The notes below the pieces were generated by a model, which was given only the letters and a program-made list of their open reading frames with translations, made no database searches and was not told the origin of the DNA. The translations under genes were made by a program, and so were the position numbers. A stretch of 56,123 bases of DNA from an uncultured Lachnospiraceae bacterium (GTDB lineage: Bacteria > Bacillota > Clostridia > Lachnospirales > Lachnospiraceae), in NCBI GenBank assembly GCA_949155905.1, contig CASCWU010000010.1, forward strand, positions 1 through 56,123, in the 5' to 3' direction. Each line of letters begins with the position of its first letter. The first letter of the stretch is position 1. Below are positions 8,190-16,798 of the stretch, one piece after another.

Positions 8190-9869
8190 TTACTCCTCTA
8201 CCGCCGGATTCTGACATACCCCGATAAACAGATAGACGTCCTCCTGGACAATCCCGTACAAAAACGGCCTGTTTAAAATCATTTCCGCACTTTTCTCTAT
8301 GATTGGCTCCCTTCCATCACCACTGAGAGCTACATAAGTATAAGCCGCAGCTTCAATCCCGCCTTCCTCTACGATCAGCTTTGTTCCTTGCTCGATCTGG
8401 CTGATCCAGACCTCCATTCTCTGGTCAGTCTGATCTACCATCCTGGAAAAATCCGCTTCTTCTCTTTGAAACGCTTTCTTTACTCCACACGCCTCCAGCA
8501 GTTCTCTCCAGTCCTGTTTGTTGCTGCTGACAAATTTCGGAACCCGCCAGATGCGCTCTCCTTCCCACTCCTCTCCCCCTAAAAACGCCTCTGCCAGACG
8601 CTCTGGGCTGGCCAGAAGCTCCTCTACGGATATATCCTCGTCCGGCAGCACAAACACCATACTGCCGACCTGCTCCAGTTCCAGCTCTGCCCGCAAAAAT
8701 CCTTCTCCCTCAAAAAACGTTCCCCAGTCTCCCTTACACATAAAAGAAGCCGGAACCGTTTCTCCATCCGCCAGATAAAACTCCTCTTCTCTGGTAAACT
8801 CCTCATAAAAGCCATCCAGCCAACGATCCTTAACATAAACCGTATTTAAGATTCCAAGGATCTGCTCCGAGCCGTCCTCCTGCCGTTTCTCCCTCTCCTC
8901 CTCGGATGGAGTAACATCCGGCTTCAACAGCCCCGCCGTCTGATCGGACACCCATTCGCCCATATTGCGGTAGGTCGTATCCTCTTTAAAATCTGCCGAA
9001 AACAAAGAAGCATAAAAATCCTTCGCTGCTGTCTGCAGGTACTCCTCCTGCCAGTGAATCGGGATTCCTTGACATTCCTCTGCCATCCAGAGAGAATTGG
9101 CGATTTGCAGCTTCCCATCCTGATGGCTCCGGTACAGGCGGCGGTACAGGTTTGCACATTGCCCGGCCAAATCCTCGGTATCGGATACGGCCAGCAGGCT
9201 CCGCAATTCCTCTTTCGTCTCTCCTGCTGCCCCTTCTGTAGTTACAGCTAAAGCATAATACAAACTTAACGGACTGTAAAGCAGATTTTTTCCCTTTTTT
9301 TCTTTTTCTCCTGCCAACGCACTGGCCGTCCGGAAGGTAAAGTCCTGCAGCGCTTCGTAAAAGGAAGGCTCTACTGGATGTTCCTCCAATACCTGCTGAA
9401 ATTTTACAGAATCCATAGAATAACCTTTCGGAGTAGCCGCTAACGCGACCGCCTTTTTCTGGTAGCCTTTCTTTTTTCCAAACAAACTGTCCAATACGCC
9501 TCCGTTGGAATCGTCTGAACTGCTTGTCGTACCGTTGGAACCCGTTTCATCGTTCGGATATCCGTCCTCCGTTCTATGGTTTCCGCTGGTTCCGTTTCTA
9601 TCTCCATCCTTCTCTGTCCCAAAGCCTCCCGACCAAACGCAAAGTATCAGAACCGCTGCCAACATGGCTGCAGCGGCTGCCACGCCCCGGCGAGAGAAGA
9701 ATTTTAACTTATGAGGTTTCCTGGCAGCCATGCCTACTTCTTTTGATCCACATCCTCCTACTTCCTCTTGGCTATAGGCACCTGGTTCCTTCTGCCGTAC
9801 AGATCCGGCCTCTGCTACCAGCTTGTCCTCTACCTGATGGATTCCCTCTGCCAATTCCTTTTTGGTCAT
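8190..9869 (-). CDS. Membrane-tethered serpin with an anti-sigma-like cytoplasmic N-terminus
   Basis: This 559-residue protein has a cytoplasmic tail of about 60 residues, one membrane helix (about 62-82, alanine-rich, ending LILCVW), a Gly/Ser/Asn-rich linker (about 85-130), and a full serpin fold to the C-terminus. The reactive-loop hinge EEGGIEAAAYTYV (about 497-509) matches the inhibitory consensus EEGTEAAAAT fairly well, and NRPFLYG (about 529) is the serpin signature. Serpins trap serine or cysteine proteases outside the cell. The tail begins KKELAEGIHQVEDKLVAEA, which resembles the tails of single-pass anti-sigma-like proteins beside sigma genes in Lachnospiraceae. A sigma gene lies upstream. 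The anti-sigma role is inference; the inhibitory serpin assignment is strong. Confidence 0.88.
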   Translation of the reverse strand: MTKKELAEGIHQVEDKLVAEAGSVRQKEPGAYSQEEVGGCGSKEVGMAARKPHKLKFFSRRGVAAAAAMLAAVLILCVWSGGFGTEKDGDRNGTSGNHRTEDGYPNDETGSNGTTSSSDDSNGGVLDSLFGKKKGYQKKAVALAATPKGYSMDSVKFQQVLEEHPVEPSFYEALQDFTFRTASALAGEKEKKGKNLLYSPLSLYYALAVTTEGAAGETKEELRSLLAVSDTEDLAGQCANLYRRLYRSHQDGKLQIANSLWMAEECQGIPIHWQEEYLQTAAKDFYASLFSADFKEDTTYRNMGEWVSDQTAGLLKPDVTPSEEEREKRQEDGSEQILGILNTVYVKDRWLDGFYEEFTREEEFYLADGETVPASFMCKGDWGTFFEGEGFLRAELELEQVGSMVFVLPDEDISVEELLASPERLAEAFLGGEEWEGERIWRVPKFVSSNKQDWRELLEACGVKKAFQREEADFSRMVDQTDQRMEVWISQIEQGTKLIVEEGGIEAAAYTYVALSGDGREPIIEKSAEMILNRPFLYGIVQEDVYLFIGVCQNPAVEE

Positions 9870-9961
9870 CCTTCCCGCCTCCTCTTACAAAATTTTTTTG
9901 TTTTTATCCTTCACTTGCACCAATTTTGGCTACGTAAAATACAGATTCTAACGATATGACG

Positions 9962-10512
9962 TTACGGGTTCCCGCACACTCCAACAAATACATAAACGCC
10001 CTGATAAACAATGCCGTATAAAAACGGACGATTTAAAATCATCTCGATCTCTTCCAATTTCTCCGGCTCCCTTGCCGAAGCTGTAGTTCCCATCGCTACA
10101 TAGCTATACGCCGCCGCTTCAATCCCGTCCTCGTCAATCGCCAGCCTGGTTCCCTGCCGTACCTCACTCACAAACAAATCAATATCTGCCAAATAGGAAA
10201 AATTTTCCATTTCCTCTTCAAAAGCACATTCCACTCCCAGTTTCTGCAGCGCCTCCTTCAGATCCTGTTCCATCTCACAGGTAAACTGCGGAACCTGCCA
10301 GATGATTTCGGCCTGGACGGATTCGCCTCCGCAAAACGCCTCCCGAAGCTGCTCCGGGCTGTCCAAAAGTTCCTCGACGGACACGCCCTCCTCCGGCAGT
10401 ACAAACACCATTTCCCCCATATGCCGCAGCCACAGGGAAGCCCTGCGATAGTAGCCGACAATCCGGCCACACATACAATAAGCTTTTTGTTCTGTTGTAG
10501 TTTTTTGTTCAT
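9962..10512 (-). pseudogene. Second serpin, reduced to its C-terminal domain with a frameshift
   Basis: A start with a strong ribosome site (GGGGGAGGTAGT before ATG 10512) opens a frame beginning MNKKLQQNKKLIVC. The serpin sequence is in another frame, from GEMVFVLPEEGVSVEELL to the stop at 9962. Only the last 150 or so residues of a roughly 370-residue serpin fold remain, including the hinge DEDGIEAAAYSYV and NRPFLYG. Most of the N-terminal domain is deleted, so it cannot fold as a serpin. It resembles the intact neighbour closely enough to suggest a tandem duplication followed by decay. A perfect 6-bp inverted repeat (10544-10560) lies upstream. Confidence 0.75.
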
Positions 10513-10605
10513 ACTACCTCCCCCTTCTCTTCTTTTATAATGGACAAGATTATTTCTTGTACTTGATTAGGAATAACAAAAGTCTTTTCAAAAGGAACGC
10601 AGCGT

Positions 10606-11190
10606 TTAAAGCGCTACGCCTTTCTCTTGTAAAAAGACCCGCAAACGCTTCCGCATCCGGAACAGCACCGTTTTTACCTTGCTTTCGCTGACGGAAAATT
10701 GCCGGGCAATCTCGGACACCGAGTCAAAATACCAGTACCGGTGCAGGAAGATATCTCGCTCCTCCTTTTTGCAGCTCCATAAAAACTCACTGATTTGCGC
10801 CCCGAGCCACCTTGCTTCTACCTGCTGCTCTGGACTGCTTTCCCCGGATACGCAGTCTCCCAGCTCCTCCAGAGAGAGCAAAGCCTCTGGGCTTCGCTTT
10901 CTGGCCAGGTTATAGTTCGTCCGCTTCCAGGCCAGGTTTTTCACAATCCGGCACAAAAAAGCAGATAAAAATTCCGGCCTTGCCGTCGGCATCGCATTCC
11001 ATGCTCCCAGCCACGTATCATTCAGACATTCCTCCACATCCTCGCGGAGCGGCAAAATATTACCTGCCACTTGGCGGCACAATCCCCCGTATTTCCGATC
11101 ACTTTCCCGGATGGCACTCTCGTCCCGCTCCCAATACAACGTGATAATCGCCTGATCCTCCAGCATGGCTTGCCCTTGTTTCTGTTCCAT
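10606..11190 (-). CDS. RNA polymerase sigma-70 family factor (ECF-like)
   Basis: This 194-residue protein has sigma region 2 in residues 20-95 (EDVEECLNDTWLGAWNAMP is the -10 recognition and core-binding helix) and region 4 in 135-185 (SEIARQFSVSESKVKTVLFR, a helix-turn-helix for the -35 element). It lacks regions 1 and 3, as in ECF sigma factors. The start is ATG 11190 after GGGAGGAGGAGCAGG. An ECF-type promoter lies about 150 bases upstream, which suggests autoregulation. Downstream on the same strand come the broken serpin and the membrane serpin. This gene type in Lachnospiraceae is usually followed by a single-pass anti-sigma-like protein; here that position is taken by the serpin. Confidence 0.9.
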   Translation of the reverse strand: MEQKQGQAMLEDQAIITLYWERDESAIRESDRKYGGLCRQVAGNILPLREDVEECLNDTWLGAWNAMPTARPEFLSAFLCRIVKNLAWKRTNYNLARKRSPEALLSLEELGDCVSGESSPEQQVEARWLGAQISEFLWSCKKEERDIFLHRYWYFDSVSEIARQFSVSESKVKTVLFRMRKRLRVFLQEKGVAL

Positions 11191-11337
11191 CCTGCTCCTC
11201 CTCCCAGTTATTTCCTGCTGTTTCTCATCGTATCTTGCTGTTTTCTATCGTGTTCTGTTATTTCCTATAGATTTTGTTCCCGCCGCTTTCTACCTAGTGT
11301 ACGGCAAACGTTTTTGTTTTTATCATTTACTAATAAG

Positions 11338-11363
11338 TACGCTTTTCTCCCTGGCCGGTTACA
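11338..11363 (-). promoter_or_regulatory. ECF-type promoter upstream of the sigma factor gene
   Basis: On the minus strand TGTAAC (11363-11358) and CGTA (11341-11338) are exactly 16 bases apart, the pattern of Bacillus ECF promoters (TGAAAC-N16-CGTA). The 303-bp gap 11191-11493 holds this promoter, a purine-rich leader of about 140 nt and no gene. Confidence 0.6.
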
Positions 11364-11468
11364 AAATTGTCCCATTTTTTTCTATGATTCTTCCAGGCTT
11401 TGCTCCTTTCTGTATTCTTTTCTGCGCTCTGTTCCATTTTCTTTTTTCTTTTCTTGCTCTCTTTTGCC

Positions 11469-11498
11469 TTGCTTTATCTTGCTTTATCCTGCTTTATC
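11469..11498. repeat. Three tandem 10-bp repeats at the 3' end of padR
   Basis: The unit TTGCTTTATC is repeated at 11469, 11479 and (as CTGCTTTATC) 11489, overlapping the PadR stop codon. On the minus strand it reads GATAAAGCAR. It may be simple slippage. Confidence 0.7.
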
Positions 11499-11835
11499 CA
11501 TCTGATGTTCTTTGCAAGCCTTCGATTGCTTCCAGCAGGTTTTTCCATTCCTGGCGTATAGCCGCCAGATACTCCTTTCCCTGTTCGGTTATCGCATAAT
11601 ATTTCCGTGGTGGGACTCCTTCTGCCGTCTCCTGCCAATATGCGGAAAGACAGCCCTCCTTTAACAGCCGCCGCAGCAACGGATACACCGTACTTTCCTT
11701 TGCCGCCAGCATCGGCCATTCCTCCAGTCTGGTCATGATTTCATAGCCGTAGCAGGCTTTTTCCTGTATCATCAGCAAAATGGCAAATTCCAGGGTTCCC
11801 CGTTTGATTTGGGATTTCCATTCCTCTAAGTTCAT
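11494..11835 (-). CDS. PadR family transcriptional regulator
   Basis: This 113-residue winged-helix protein has GTLEFAILLMIQEKACYGYEI at the start of the domain (split here only by the helix boundaries), then ESTVYPLLRRLLKEGCLSAY as recognition helix and wing, and YYAITEQGKEYL as the final strand. It lacks the long C-terminal dimerisation extension of vanillin-type PadR proteins, so it belongs to the short PadR-s2 group. These regulators usually repress membrane-protein or efflux genes and often their own. The start is ATG 11835 after AAGGAGG. It is the first gene of a minus-strand run leading to the sigma factor and serpins, but the ECF promoter between them argues for separate control. Confidence 0.9.
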   Translation of the reverse strand: MNLEEWKSQIKRGTLEFAILLMIQEKACYGYEIMTRLEEWPMLAAKESTVYPLLRRLLKEGCLSAYWQETAEGVPPRKYYAITEQGKEYLAAIRQEWKNLLEAIEGLQRTSDG

Positions 11836-11856
11836 ATAGTATACCTCCTTATATAT

Positions 11857-11885
11857 ATCGTACTACACAGTATATACTTTTTCAA
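11857..11885 (-). promoter_or_regulatory. Promoter and palindromic operator of padR
   Basis: TTGAAA (11885-11880) and TACGAT (11862-11857) are 17 bases apart on the minus strand. A perfect palindrome AGTATATACT (11869-11878) lies inside the spacer, where a bound repressor would block polymerase. Autoregulation by PadR is inferred. Confidence 0.55.
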
Positions 11886-11929
11886 GCCTTGGGAAATTGC
11901 AAGAGTTCAGAGAACTTTCCTACTATGAT

Positions 11930-11966
11930 AAAAAAACTGCCCCTAACTCTGGATAAGTTGGGGCAG
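11930..11966 (-). terminator. Rho-independent terminator of the tyrS-MATE-DUF2871 run
   Basis: On the minus strand CTGCCCCAACT pairs with AGTTAGGGGCAG (one bulge), followed by seven Ts (11936-11930). Confidence 0.85.
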
Positions 11967-11983
11967 CCGTTTGTTGGTTATGC

Positions 11984-12150
11984 CTATATTCTGGAAAGAA
12001 GAGCCTCTTGCAGCACTTAGGAAAAATGGATTCCTTTTTCTAATGCGGCCTGATTCAGCCAAATCGGGATAGTACGCGTTTTTTCACGGATTTTTCAAAA
12101 TGTTCTTTTGCATAGGACGCAAGCAGGCTGGATACATGGACAACATATGA
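11984..12150 (-). pseudogene. HicB-family antitoxin remnant (C-terminal half)
   Basis: One frame reads ASYAKEHFEKSVKK. A one-base shift in a run of six As near 12078 leads to TRTIPIWLNQAALEKGIHFS, then a TAA where the family has Gln, then VLQEALLSRI and a stop at 11984. Together these match the ribbon-helix-helix end of HicB antitoxins (KKTLTIPxWLNxxAxxxGINFSQVLQEAL, recalled from the family). The frameshift plus nonsense codon show real decay. No hicA toxin is visible beside it. The rest of the 11836-12253 gap holds the padR promoter and a terminator. Confidence 0.65.
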
Positions 12151-12253
12151 TACACTTTATTTTCCAAAGTATTATAGACATCCTGACAGGCAGTTTATTT
12201 TCCATCCACTTTTTTATTATTTTCATAACCTGTTTTTGACAGCTCATGCCTAC

Positions 12254-12670
12254 TTACTCTCTCCCAGCCCGTTTTTTGATCTTCCACAAAATCAACGCCA
12301 TACTGATTCCCATTAGGATATGCCCGATTCCCGCAACCCCAGAAATAGACGCGTCAATTCCCCTACCCGGATTTGCCACAGAAATCTGCACCAGCCCACG
12401 CAGCAAAAAGGCCAGCCCGGTGATATTCAGCCCAATATGATAACAAACAACAAGCTTTCCCGCCGCCGCATCGGAAAACGCTAGTACCTTCTCGATTATC
12501 AGAAGCAACAGAAAAAAGACCATCCCCAGCAAAAAATAATGGGTATGTAAAACCGACAGCCTCGTTTGTCCAGTAAAATTCTGAAACCTCGTATATTCCC
12601 GGTAAAAAACTCCGGCCGCCATCGCCAAAACTGCATAAAAAAATGCAGCGTTTGCATAACGTTTCGTCAT
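12254..12670 (-). CDS. DUF2871 domain-containing membrane protein
   Basis: This 138-residue protein has four predicted membrane helices at about residues 7-25, 42-64, 76-96 and 105-128. Conserved histidines sit in LHTHYFLLGM (about 42) and VAGIGHILMG, which suggests buried metal or haem contacts in principle. The family is common in Clostridia and has no established function that I know of. The start is ATG 12670, following GGAGGAAGG. It lies 41 bases downstream of the MATE gene and is the last gene before a strong terminator at 11937, so it is probably the end of a tyrS-MATE-DUF2871 transcript. Confidence 0.85.
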   Translation of the reverse strand: MTKRYANAAFFYAVLAMAAGVFYREYTRFQNFTGQTRLSVLHTHYFLLGMVFFLLLLIIEKVLAFSDAAAGKLVVCYHIGLNITGLAFLLRGLVQISVANPGRGIDASISGVAGIGHILMGISMALILWKIKKRAGRE

Positions 12671-12711
12671 AATAACCTTCCTCCTGTTTTCTTTTTATTC
12701 TATTTTTCCTT

Positions 12712-14061
12712 TTATTCCGCTTTGCCTTTCCTTCCGTTTTTCCTTTGCTCCTTCTTCACGCAAAGCAGCCCTGTCACATCTGCAAGAATCCAGCCAATCG
12801 GAATTGCCCACCAGATCCCCCAGACACCGATTGCCGGAAGAGGAGCCAACAAATACGCCAACAGTACTCTTGTCCCCAGAGAAATCACCGTTAAAATCAA
12901 AGACATTTCCGGCTTTTCTACACCACGAAAATACCCATACAGTAAAAACAGCATTCCGATTCCGCAGTAAAAGCTGCCTTCTACCCGCAGATATCCTACG
13001 CCTGTCTGGATAATCGCTGTTTCCGTGTCTTTTACAAAAATCTGCATCAGGAACGGAGCAAAAAAGAAAATCAGTATTGATATAACCAGGCAAAAAACAA
13101 CGGAGACCTGAATCGCTTTCCGAATCCCTTCCTGTACCCGCTCCCGTTTTCCTCCGCCGTAATTTTGAGAAATAAAAAGCGAAAACGCATTGCCGAATTC
13201 CTGCGCCGGCATGTAGGCAAATGAATCTATTTTCACTGCAGCAGCAAAGGCCGCCATCACCGTCGCCCCAAAGCTATTGACCAGACACTGTATCATTAAA
13301 ATCCCAAAGTTCATAACAGACTGCTGGATACAGGCAGCCGTCGCATGACGGATGATTTCAAGCATCCTTCCTTTTCCAAAATGAAACGCCCTTCGGTTTA
13401 AGCGAAGCTCTGGTTCTCTAAGCCAGACATACACGCCGATTCCAAGCCCGGACACGGCCTGCGCTATCACAGTAGCCAATGCCGCGCCTCCTACTCCAAA
13501 ATCCAGTACCATTACAAACAGCATATCCAACCCGATATTCAACACTGCCGCTACCCCTAAAAAACAAAGCGGAGTAACGGAATTTCCCACTGCCCGCAGC
13601 AAAAAGGCAAAATAATTATACAGGAACACAAAAAAGATTCCAAAAAATATTACCCGGACATACTCCTGCATCAGTCCGTAGATTTCCTCTGGTACCCGAA
13701 GAAGCTGTAAAATCGGGTGAAGCCCTGCAAAAACTATCCCATTGATTAGGATTGTCACCAATGCCACAAACAGAAAAGAAGCAGCCATGCTTTGCTTCAT
13801 CTGCTGCCTGTCCCCTCTGCCAAAGCAAACCGAAAACACCGCTCCGCTTCCCATACACAGCCCGATGATAATCGAAGTCAAAAACGTCATCAGCGTATAG
13901 GCAGAGCCGACCGCAGCCAGGGCGCCCGCTCCCAGTACCCTGCCTACGATCAGCGTATCCGCAATATTATAGCACTGCTGTAGCAGATTTCCTACAATCA
14001 TCGGCCCTGCAAACAATAACATCGTTTTCGTTACATTCCCCTGTGTCAAATCCTTTTTCAT
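12712..14061 (-). CDS. MATE family efflux transporter
   Basis: This 449-residue protein has twelve predicted membrane segments in two homologous bundles. The N-terminal motif GPMIVGNLLQQCYNIADTLI is typical of the NorM/DinF-like clostridial branch, and GAVFSVCFGRGDRQQMKQSM is the conserved first intracellular loop. These carriers export cationic drugs or metabolites using an Na+ or H+ gradient. The start is ATG 14061, with only a weak ribosome site (GCGGG). It lies 61 bases downstream of tyrS and 41 bases before DUF2871 on the same strand. The substrate is unknown. Confidence 0.92.
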   Translation of the reverse strand: MKKDLTQGNVTKTMLLFAGPMIVGNLLQQCYNIADTLIVGRVLGAGALAAVGSAYTLMTFLTSIIIGLCMGSGAVFSVCFGRGDRQQMKQSMAASFLFVALVTILINGIVFAGLHPILQLLRVPEEIYGLMQEYVRVIFFGIFFVFLYNYFAFLLRAVGNSVTPLCFLGVAAVLNIGLDMLFVMVLDFGVGGAALATVIAQAVSGLGIGVYVWLREPELRLNRRAFHFGKGRMLEIIRHATAACIQQSVMNFGILMIQCLVNSFGATVMAAFAAAVKIDSFAYMPAQEFGNAFSLFISQNYGGGKRERVQEGIRKAIQVSVVFCLVISILIFFFAPFLMQIFVKDTETAIIQTGVGYLRVEGSFYCGIGMLFLLYGYFRGVEKPEMSLILTVISLGTRVLLAYLLAPLPAIGVWGIWWAIPIGWILADVTGLLCVKKEQRKNGRKGKAE

Positions 14062-14122
14062 CTCAACCCGCTCATTACTTTCCCGGCGGAAATTCCGAAG
14101 AATTTCTGCTCTTTGCCTTCCT

Positions 14123-15346
14123 TTATCCTAATATCACCCGGCGGAAATTCTTTTTGCCTCGCTTCACAATAATACCGTCTCCGCTTAGCTGTTCCTTTGT
14201 ATAGCTCTGCTTAAAATCTGCTACTTTTTCACCGTCTACTGTCACGCCGCCCTGTTCTACTGCACGGCGGCCTTCGGAGCGAGAGGTGACTAAGCCGGAT
14301 TTATGAAGAATGGTGACAATATCCGCCTCTCCCTCCCGGAAATCCTCCTCGCTTAGCTCGGCAGTCGGCATATTTTCCGCGTTTCCAGCAGAAAACAAGG
14401 CTCTTGCACTTTCCTGTGCTTTAGCAGCCTCTTCTTCTCCATGGACTAAGTTCGTCAGCTCATATGCCAAAATTTCCTTAGCGGTATTTAACTGGCTACC
14501 CTCCCACTTGTCCATCTCATCAATCTGCTCTAACGGCAGGAAGGTCAGCAGCCGCAGACATTTTAATACATCCGCGTCGTCCACGTTTCTCCAGTATTGG
14601 TAAAACTCAAACGGAGTGGTCTTATTCGGATCCAGCCAGACTGCCCCGGACTGAGACTTGCCCATCTTTTTGCCCTCGGAATTTAACAGAAGCGTAATCG
14701 TCATTGCATGGGCGTCCTTTCCTAACTTCCGGCGGATAAGTTCCGTACCGCCCAGCATATTGCTCCATTGGTCATTGCCGCCAAACTGCATATTACAGCC
14801 ATAGCGTTCAAACAACTCCAAAAAGTCATACGACTGCATAATCATATAATTGAACTCCAAAAAGCTTAACCCTTTTTCCATCCGCTGCTTGTAGCATTCC
14901 GCGCGCAGCATATTGTTGACGGAAAAATAAGCACCGATGTCCCGGATAAACTCGATATAATTCAAATCCCTGAGCCAGTCGGCATTGTTTACCATCATCG
15001 CTTTGCCCTCGCCAAACTCAATAAAACGGCTCATCTGCTTTTTAAAGCATTCACAGTTGTGGTCAATCATTTCCGTCGTCATCATCGTTCTCATATCCGT
15101 CCGTCCCGACGGATCGCCGATCATCCCCGTACCTCCCCCAATCAGGGCAATTGGGCGGTTTCCTGCCATCTGGAGGCGCTTCATCAGACAAAGTGCCATA
15201 AAATGCCCGACATGAAGACTGTCTGCGGTCGGATCGAAGCCAATATAAAATGTAGCCTTCCCGTTGTTGACCATCTCCCGGATTTCCTCTTCATTTGTCA
15301 CCTGCGCAATTAAACCACGCGCAATCAGTTCCTCATAAACCTGCAT
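14123..15346 (-). CDS. tyrS: Tyrosine--tRNA ligase
   Basis: This 407-residue class I synthetase attaches tyrosine to tRNA(Tyr). The HIGH-type motif is HVGH (about 45-48, in [13 protein letters not shown]), the KMSKS-type motif is KMGKS (about 226-230), and an S4 RNA-binding domain fills residues 345-405 ([20 protein letters not shown]). It follows the E. coli-like TyrRS type (HVGH rather than HIGH). The start is ATG 15346 after AAGGAAGG. A T-box leader with a tyrosine specifier and a perfect promoter precede it, so expression should rise when uncharged tRNA(Tyr) accumulates. Confidence 0.97.
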   Translation of the reverse strand: MQVYEELIARGLIAQVTNEEEIREMVNNGKATFYIGFDPTADSLHVGHFMALCLMKRLQMAGNRPIALIGGGTGMIGDPSGRTDMRTMMTTEMIDHNCECFKKQMSRFIEFGEGKAMMVNNADWLRDLNYIEFIRDIGAYFSVNNMLRAECYKQRMEKGLSFLEFNYMIMQSYDFLELFERYGCNMQFGGNDQWSNMLGGTELIRRKLGKDAHAMTITLLLNSEGKKMGKSQSGAVWLDPNKTTPFEFYQYWRNVDDADVLKCLRLLTFLPLEQIDEMDKWEGSQLNTAKEILAYELTNLVHGEEEAAKAQESARALFSAGNAENMPTAELSEEDFREGEADIVTILHKSGLVTSRSEGRRAVEQGGVTVDGEKVADFKQSYTKEQLSGDGIIVKRGKKNFRRVILG

Positions 15347-15408
15347 GATTTTCCTTCCTTTCTTTTTTGATTTCCTCTGTTTCCTCTATCATCTTCTGAG
15401 CGGCAGGA

Positions 15409-15436
15409 TTCCTTATGCGGGCGTGTGCATAAAAAA
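15409..15436 (-). repeat. Terminator-flanking motif, copy 1
   Basis: On the minus strand, TTTTTTATGCACACGCCCGC continuing ATAAGGAA follows the T-box terminator. Closely similar copies follow other terminator hairpins at 33365-33392 and 45911-45938. Confidence 0.7.
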
Positions 15437-15800
15437 AGCCGCCCTTCTTTGTAAAAGGACGGCCTGAATCTCTTTCAGCTCCGTGTTACCACCTTTTTTC
15501 ACAGACCGCTCGCGCTGCCTGCCTCTGGAAGTACGGGCATCCTGCCGATACTTCTGCCATATAACGGTCGCCCCCGTTGCAGTCTACTTGGAATCTGCTA
15601 TTCTGCCTCCTCCGTTCGATGCACAGCTCCGGGATGTATTCACAAACTACTGTCCACGCACCTCTCATCAGCCGGTAGCTTTCTGTGTGGCAGGTTCCAT
15701 CTGCTACTTCTTCCCTTCATTGCTTTTTAATGAATTCATTGCCTTTTCATGAAGTCATTGCTTTTACTCTGTCATGCTTTTGATAAAAGCGTTGCAAGTA
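15431..15800 (-). promoter_or_regulatory. T-box leader of tyrS (tyrosine specifier)
   Basis: Reading the minus strand, the antiterminator T-box GGTGGTAACACGG lies at 15493-15481 and is followed by a terminator (GCCGTCCTT with AAGGGCGGC, then seven Ts, about 15463-15431). Upstream, a Stem I region contains GAATACATC, with TAC as the probable tyrosine specifier. Known: uncharged tRNA bound by Stem I and the T-box bulge favours read-through. Confidence 0.88.
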
Positions 15801-15808
15801 CGAACAAC

Positions 15809-15837
15809 ATTATACGGTCTGAAGCGTTTCTTGTCAA
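15809..15837 (-). promoter_or_regulatory. Consensus sigma-A promoter of tyrS
   Basis: TTGACA (15837-15832) and TATAAT (15814-15809) match the consensus exactly with 17-bp spacing. Positions 15838-15950 show no gene I can support. Confidence 0.9.
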
Positions 15838-15950
15838 GGTAATTTTTCGGTTCTTCGACAGTTGTAACATAGAAAGGTTGAGCGTATCTTCCTCCATGTG
15901 GTGAAAAAAGCGTGACAGGGTAGGCCGGGATGCCAGGGCAGCCCTCTCTA

Positions 15951-16797
15951 TTATTTGCTACTTTCAAGCACGCCATAAAATCCATCACCTATATTCACAG
16001 ATCTACCTACTAATGATACAACGGAAGATCTGATAGAAGAATTATCAACATCTATGTAAAACTGATCAAAATCATGAACCTCTTTGTTGTTCCACAAAAG
16101 AATCAGCAATGCCCCAAATGTAATCGTTTCTATTGGCATTTCAACAATATCTCTTATGTCCTTCAGCACCTGCCAATAATCAGTTCGTTTATTTGGAAGG
16201 CTAAGCACGATAGCGAGCGGATGATTCTTGTTTTTATCTACTCCATATCTAACATTTACAACGGCAACATCGTCAAGAATAGCCCGTGAAACATCCAGCA
16301 TATCGGCTCCCGTCTCTATTTCAACAACGCCAAACTGCTTTTTGTTACTGTAAAAACCATCCATCCTCATATAGACATTTCCCTGTCTGGCCAAAGTCGC
16401 ATGATTTCCAAGCTTTATAAGCAGATTTCTTGCAAGGATATTCTGCTCTTCTTGTGACATTACTTTCATCTTATCACAAATATTACCTACAATACGCTCG
16501 GATTCCTTCTGGATTATTCCTTTCTTATCAGGTCTGTTATTTTCTTCCAGAAACCTATTCTGTTTCTGAATGCCCACCATATCGACAGAGAAAGTGTCCA
16601 AATCCTTTTTATCTGCATGTGAGATCTTAGCTTTTCCACCCTTCAAGTAGATTGCTCCTACAGGACAGCTTGCAACACAAAGGCACTGCGATATCGTCAT
16701 TATCAAAATAGTTCTTATCCTGTAATTCCTTGTAAAGCTGTTCAAAGCTTGCCAGCATAGTTTCCAGACTGCTAGAAGGATTTCTAAATCGAATCAT
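15951..16797 (-). CDS. Putative restriction endonuclease of the R-M cassette, apparently frameshifted
   Basis: The likely start is ATG 16797, with GAGGAGG inside the 3' end of the preceding methyltransferase gene, encoding MIRFRNPSSSLETMLASFEQ and continuing to NYFDNDDIA. A shift near 16670-16695 is needed to enter the long frame that ends at 15951. That frame carries CLCVASCPVGAIYLKG, which resembles the second half of a ferredoxin 4Fe-4S motif, and a C-terminal segment MDGF...FGVVEIETG that could be the D...ExE core of a PD-(D/E)XK nuclease. I do not recognise the specific family. Its place as last gene after two methyltransferases is the main reason for the endonuclease call. Without the shift, a 264-residue protein from 16745 would be read. 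Confidence 0.55.
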
Positions 16798-16798
16798 T

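Noticed and set aside
9962-10474. Short stand-alone serpin domain as a functional protein
   Set aside because: It lacks most of the serpin N-terminal domain needed for the fold, and its well-placed start codon is in another frame.
15764-15988. Small minus-strand frame across the tyrS promoter
   Set aside because: It runs through a perfect promoter and into the R-M nuclease 3' end, has no ribosome site, and no family is recognisable.
16665-16695. Programmed ribosomal frameshift in the putative nuclease gene
   Set aside because: No slippery heptamer or downstream stem is evident at the shift; mutation or sequencing error is simpler.
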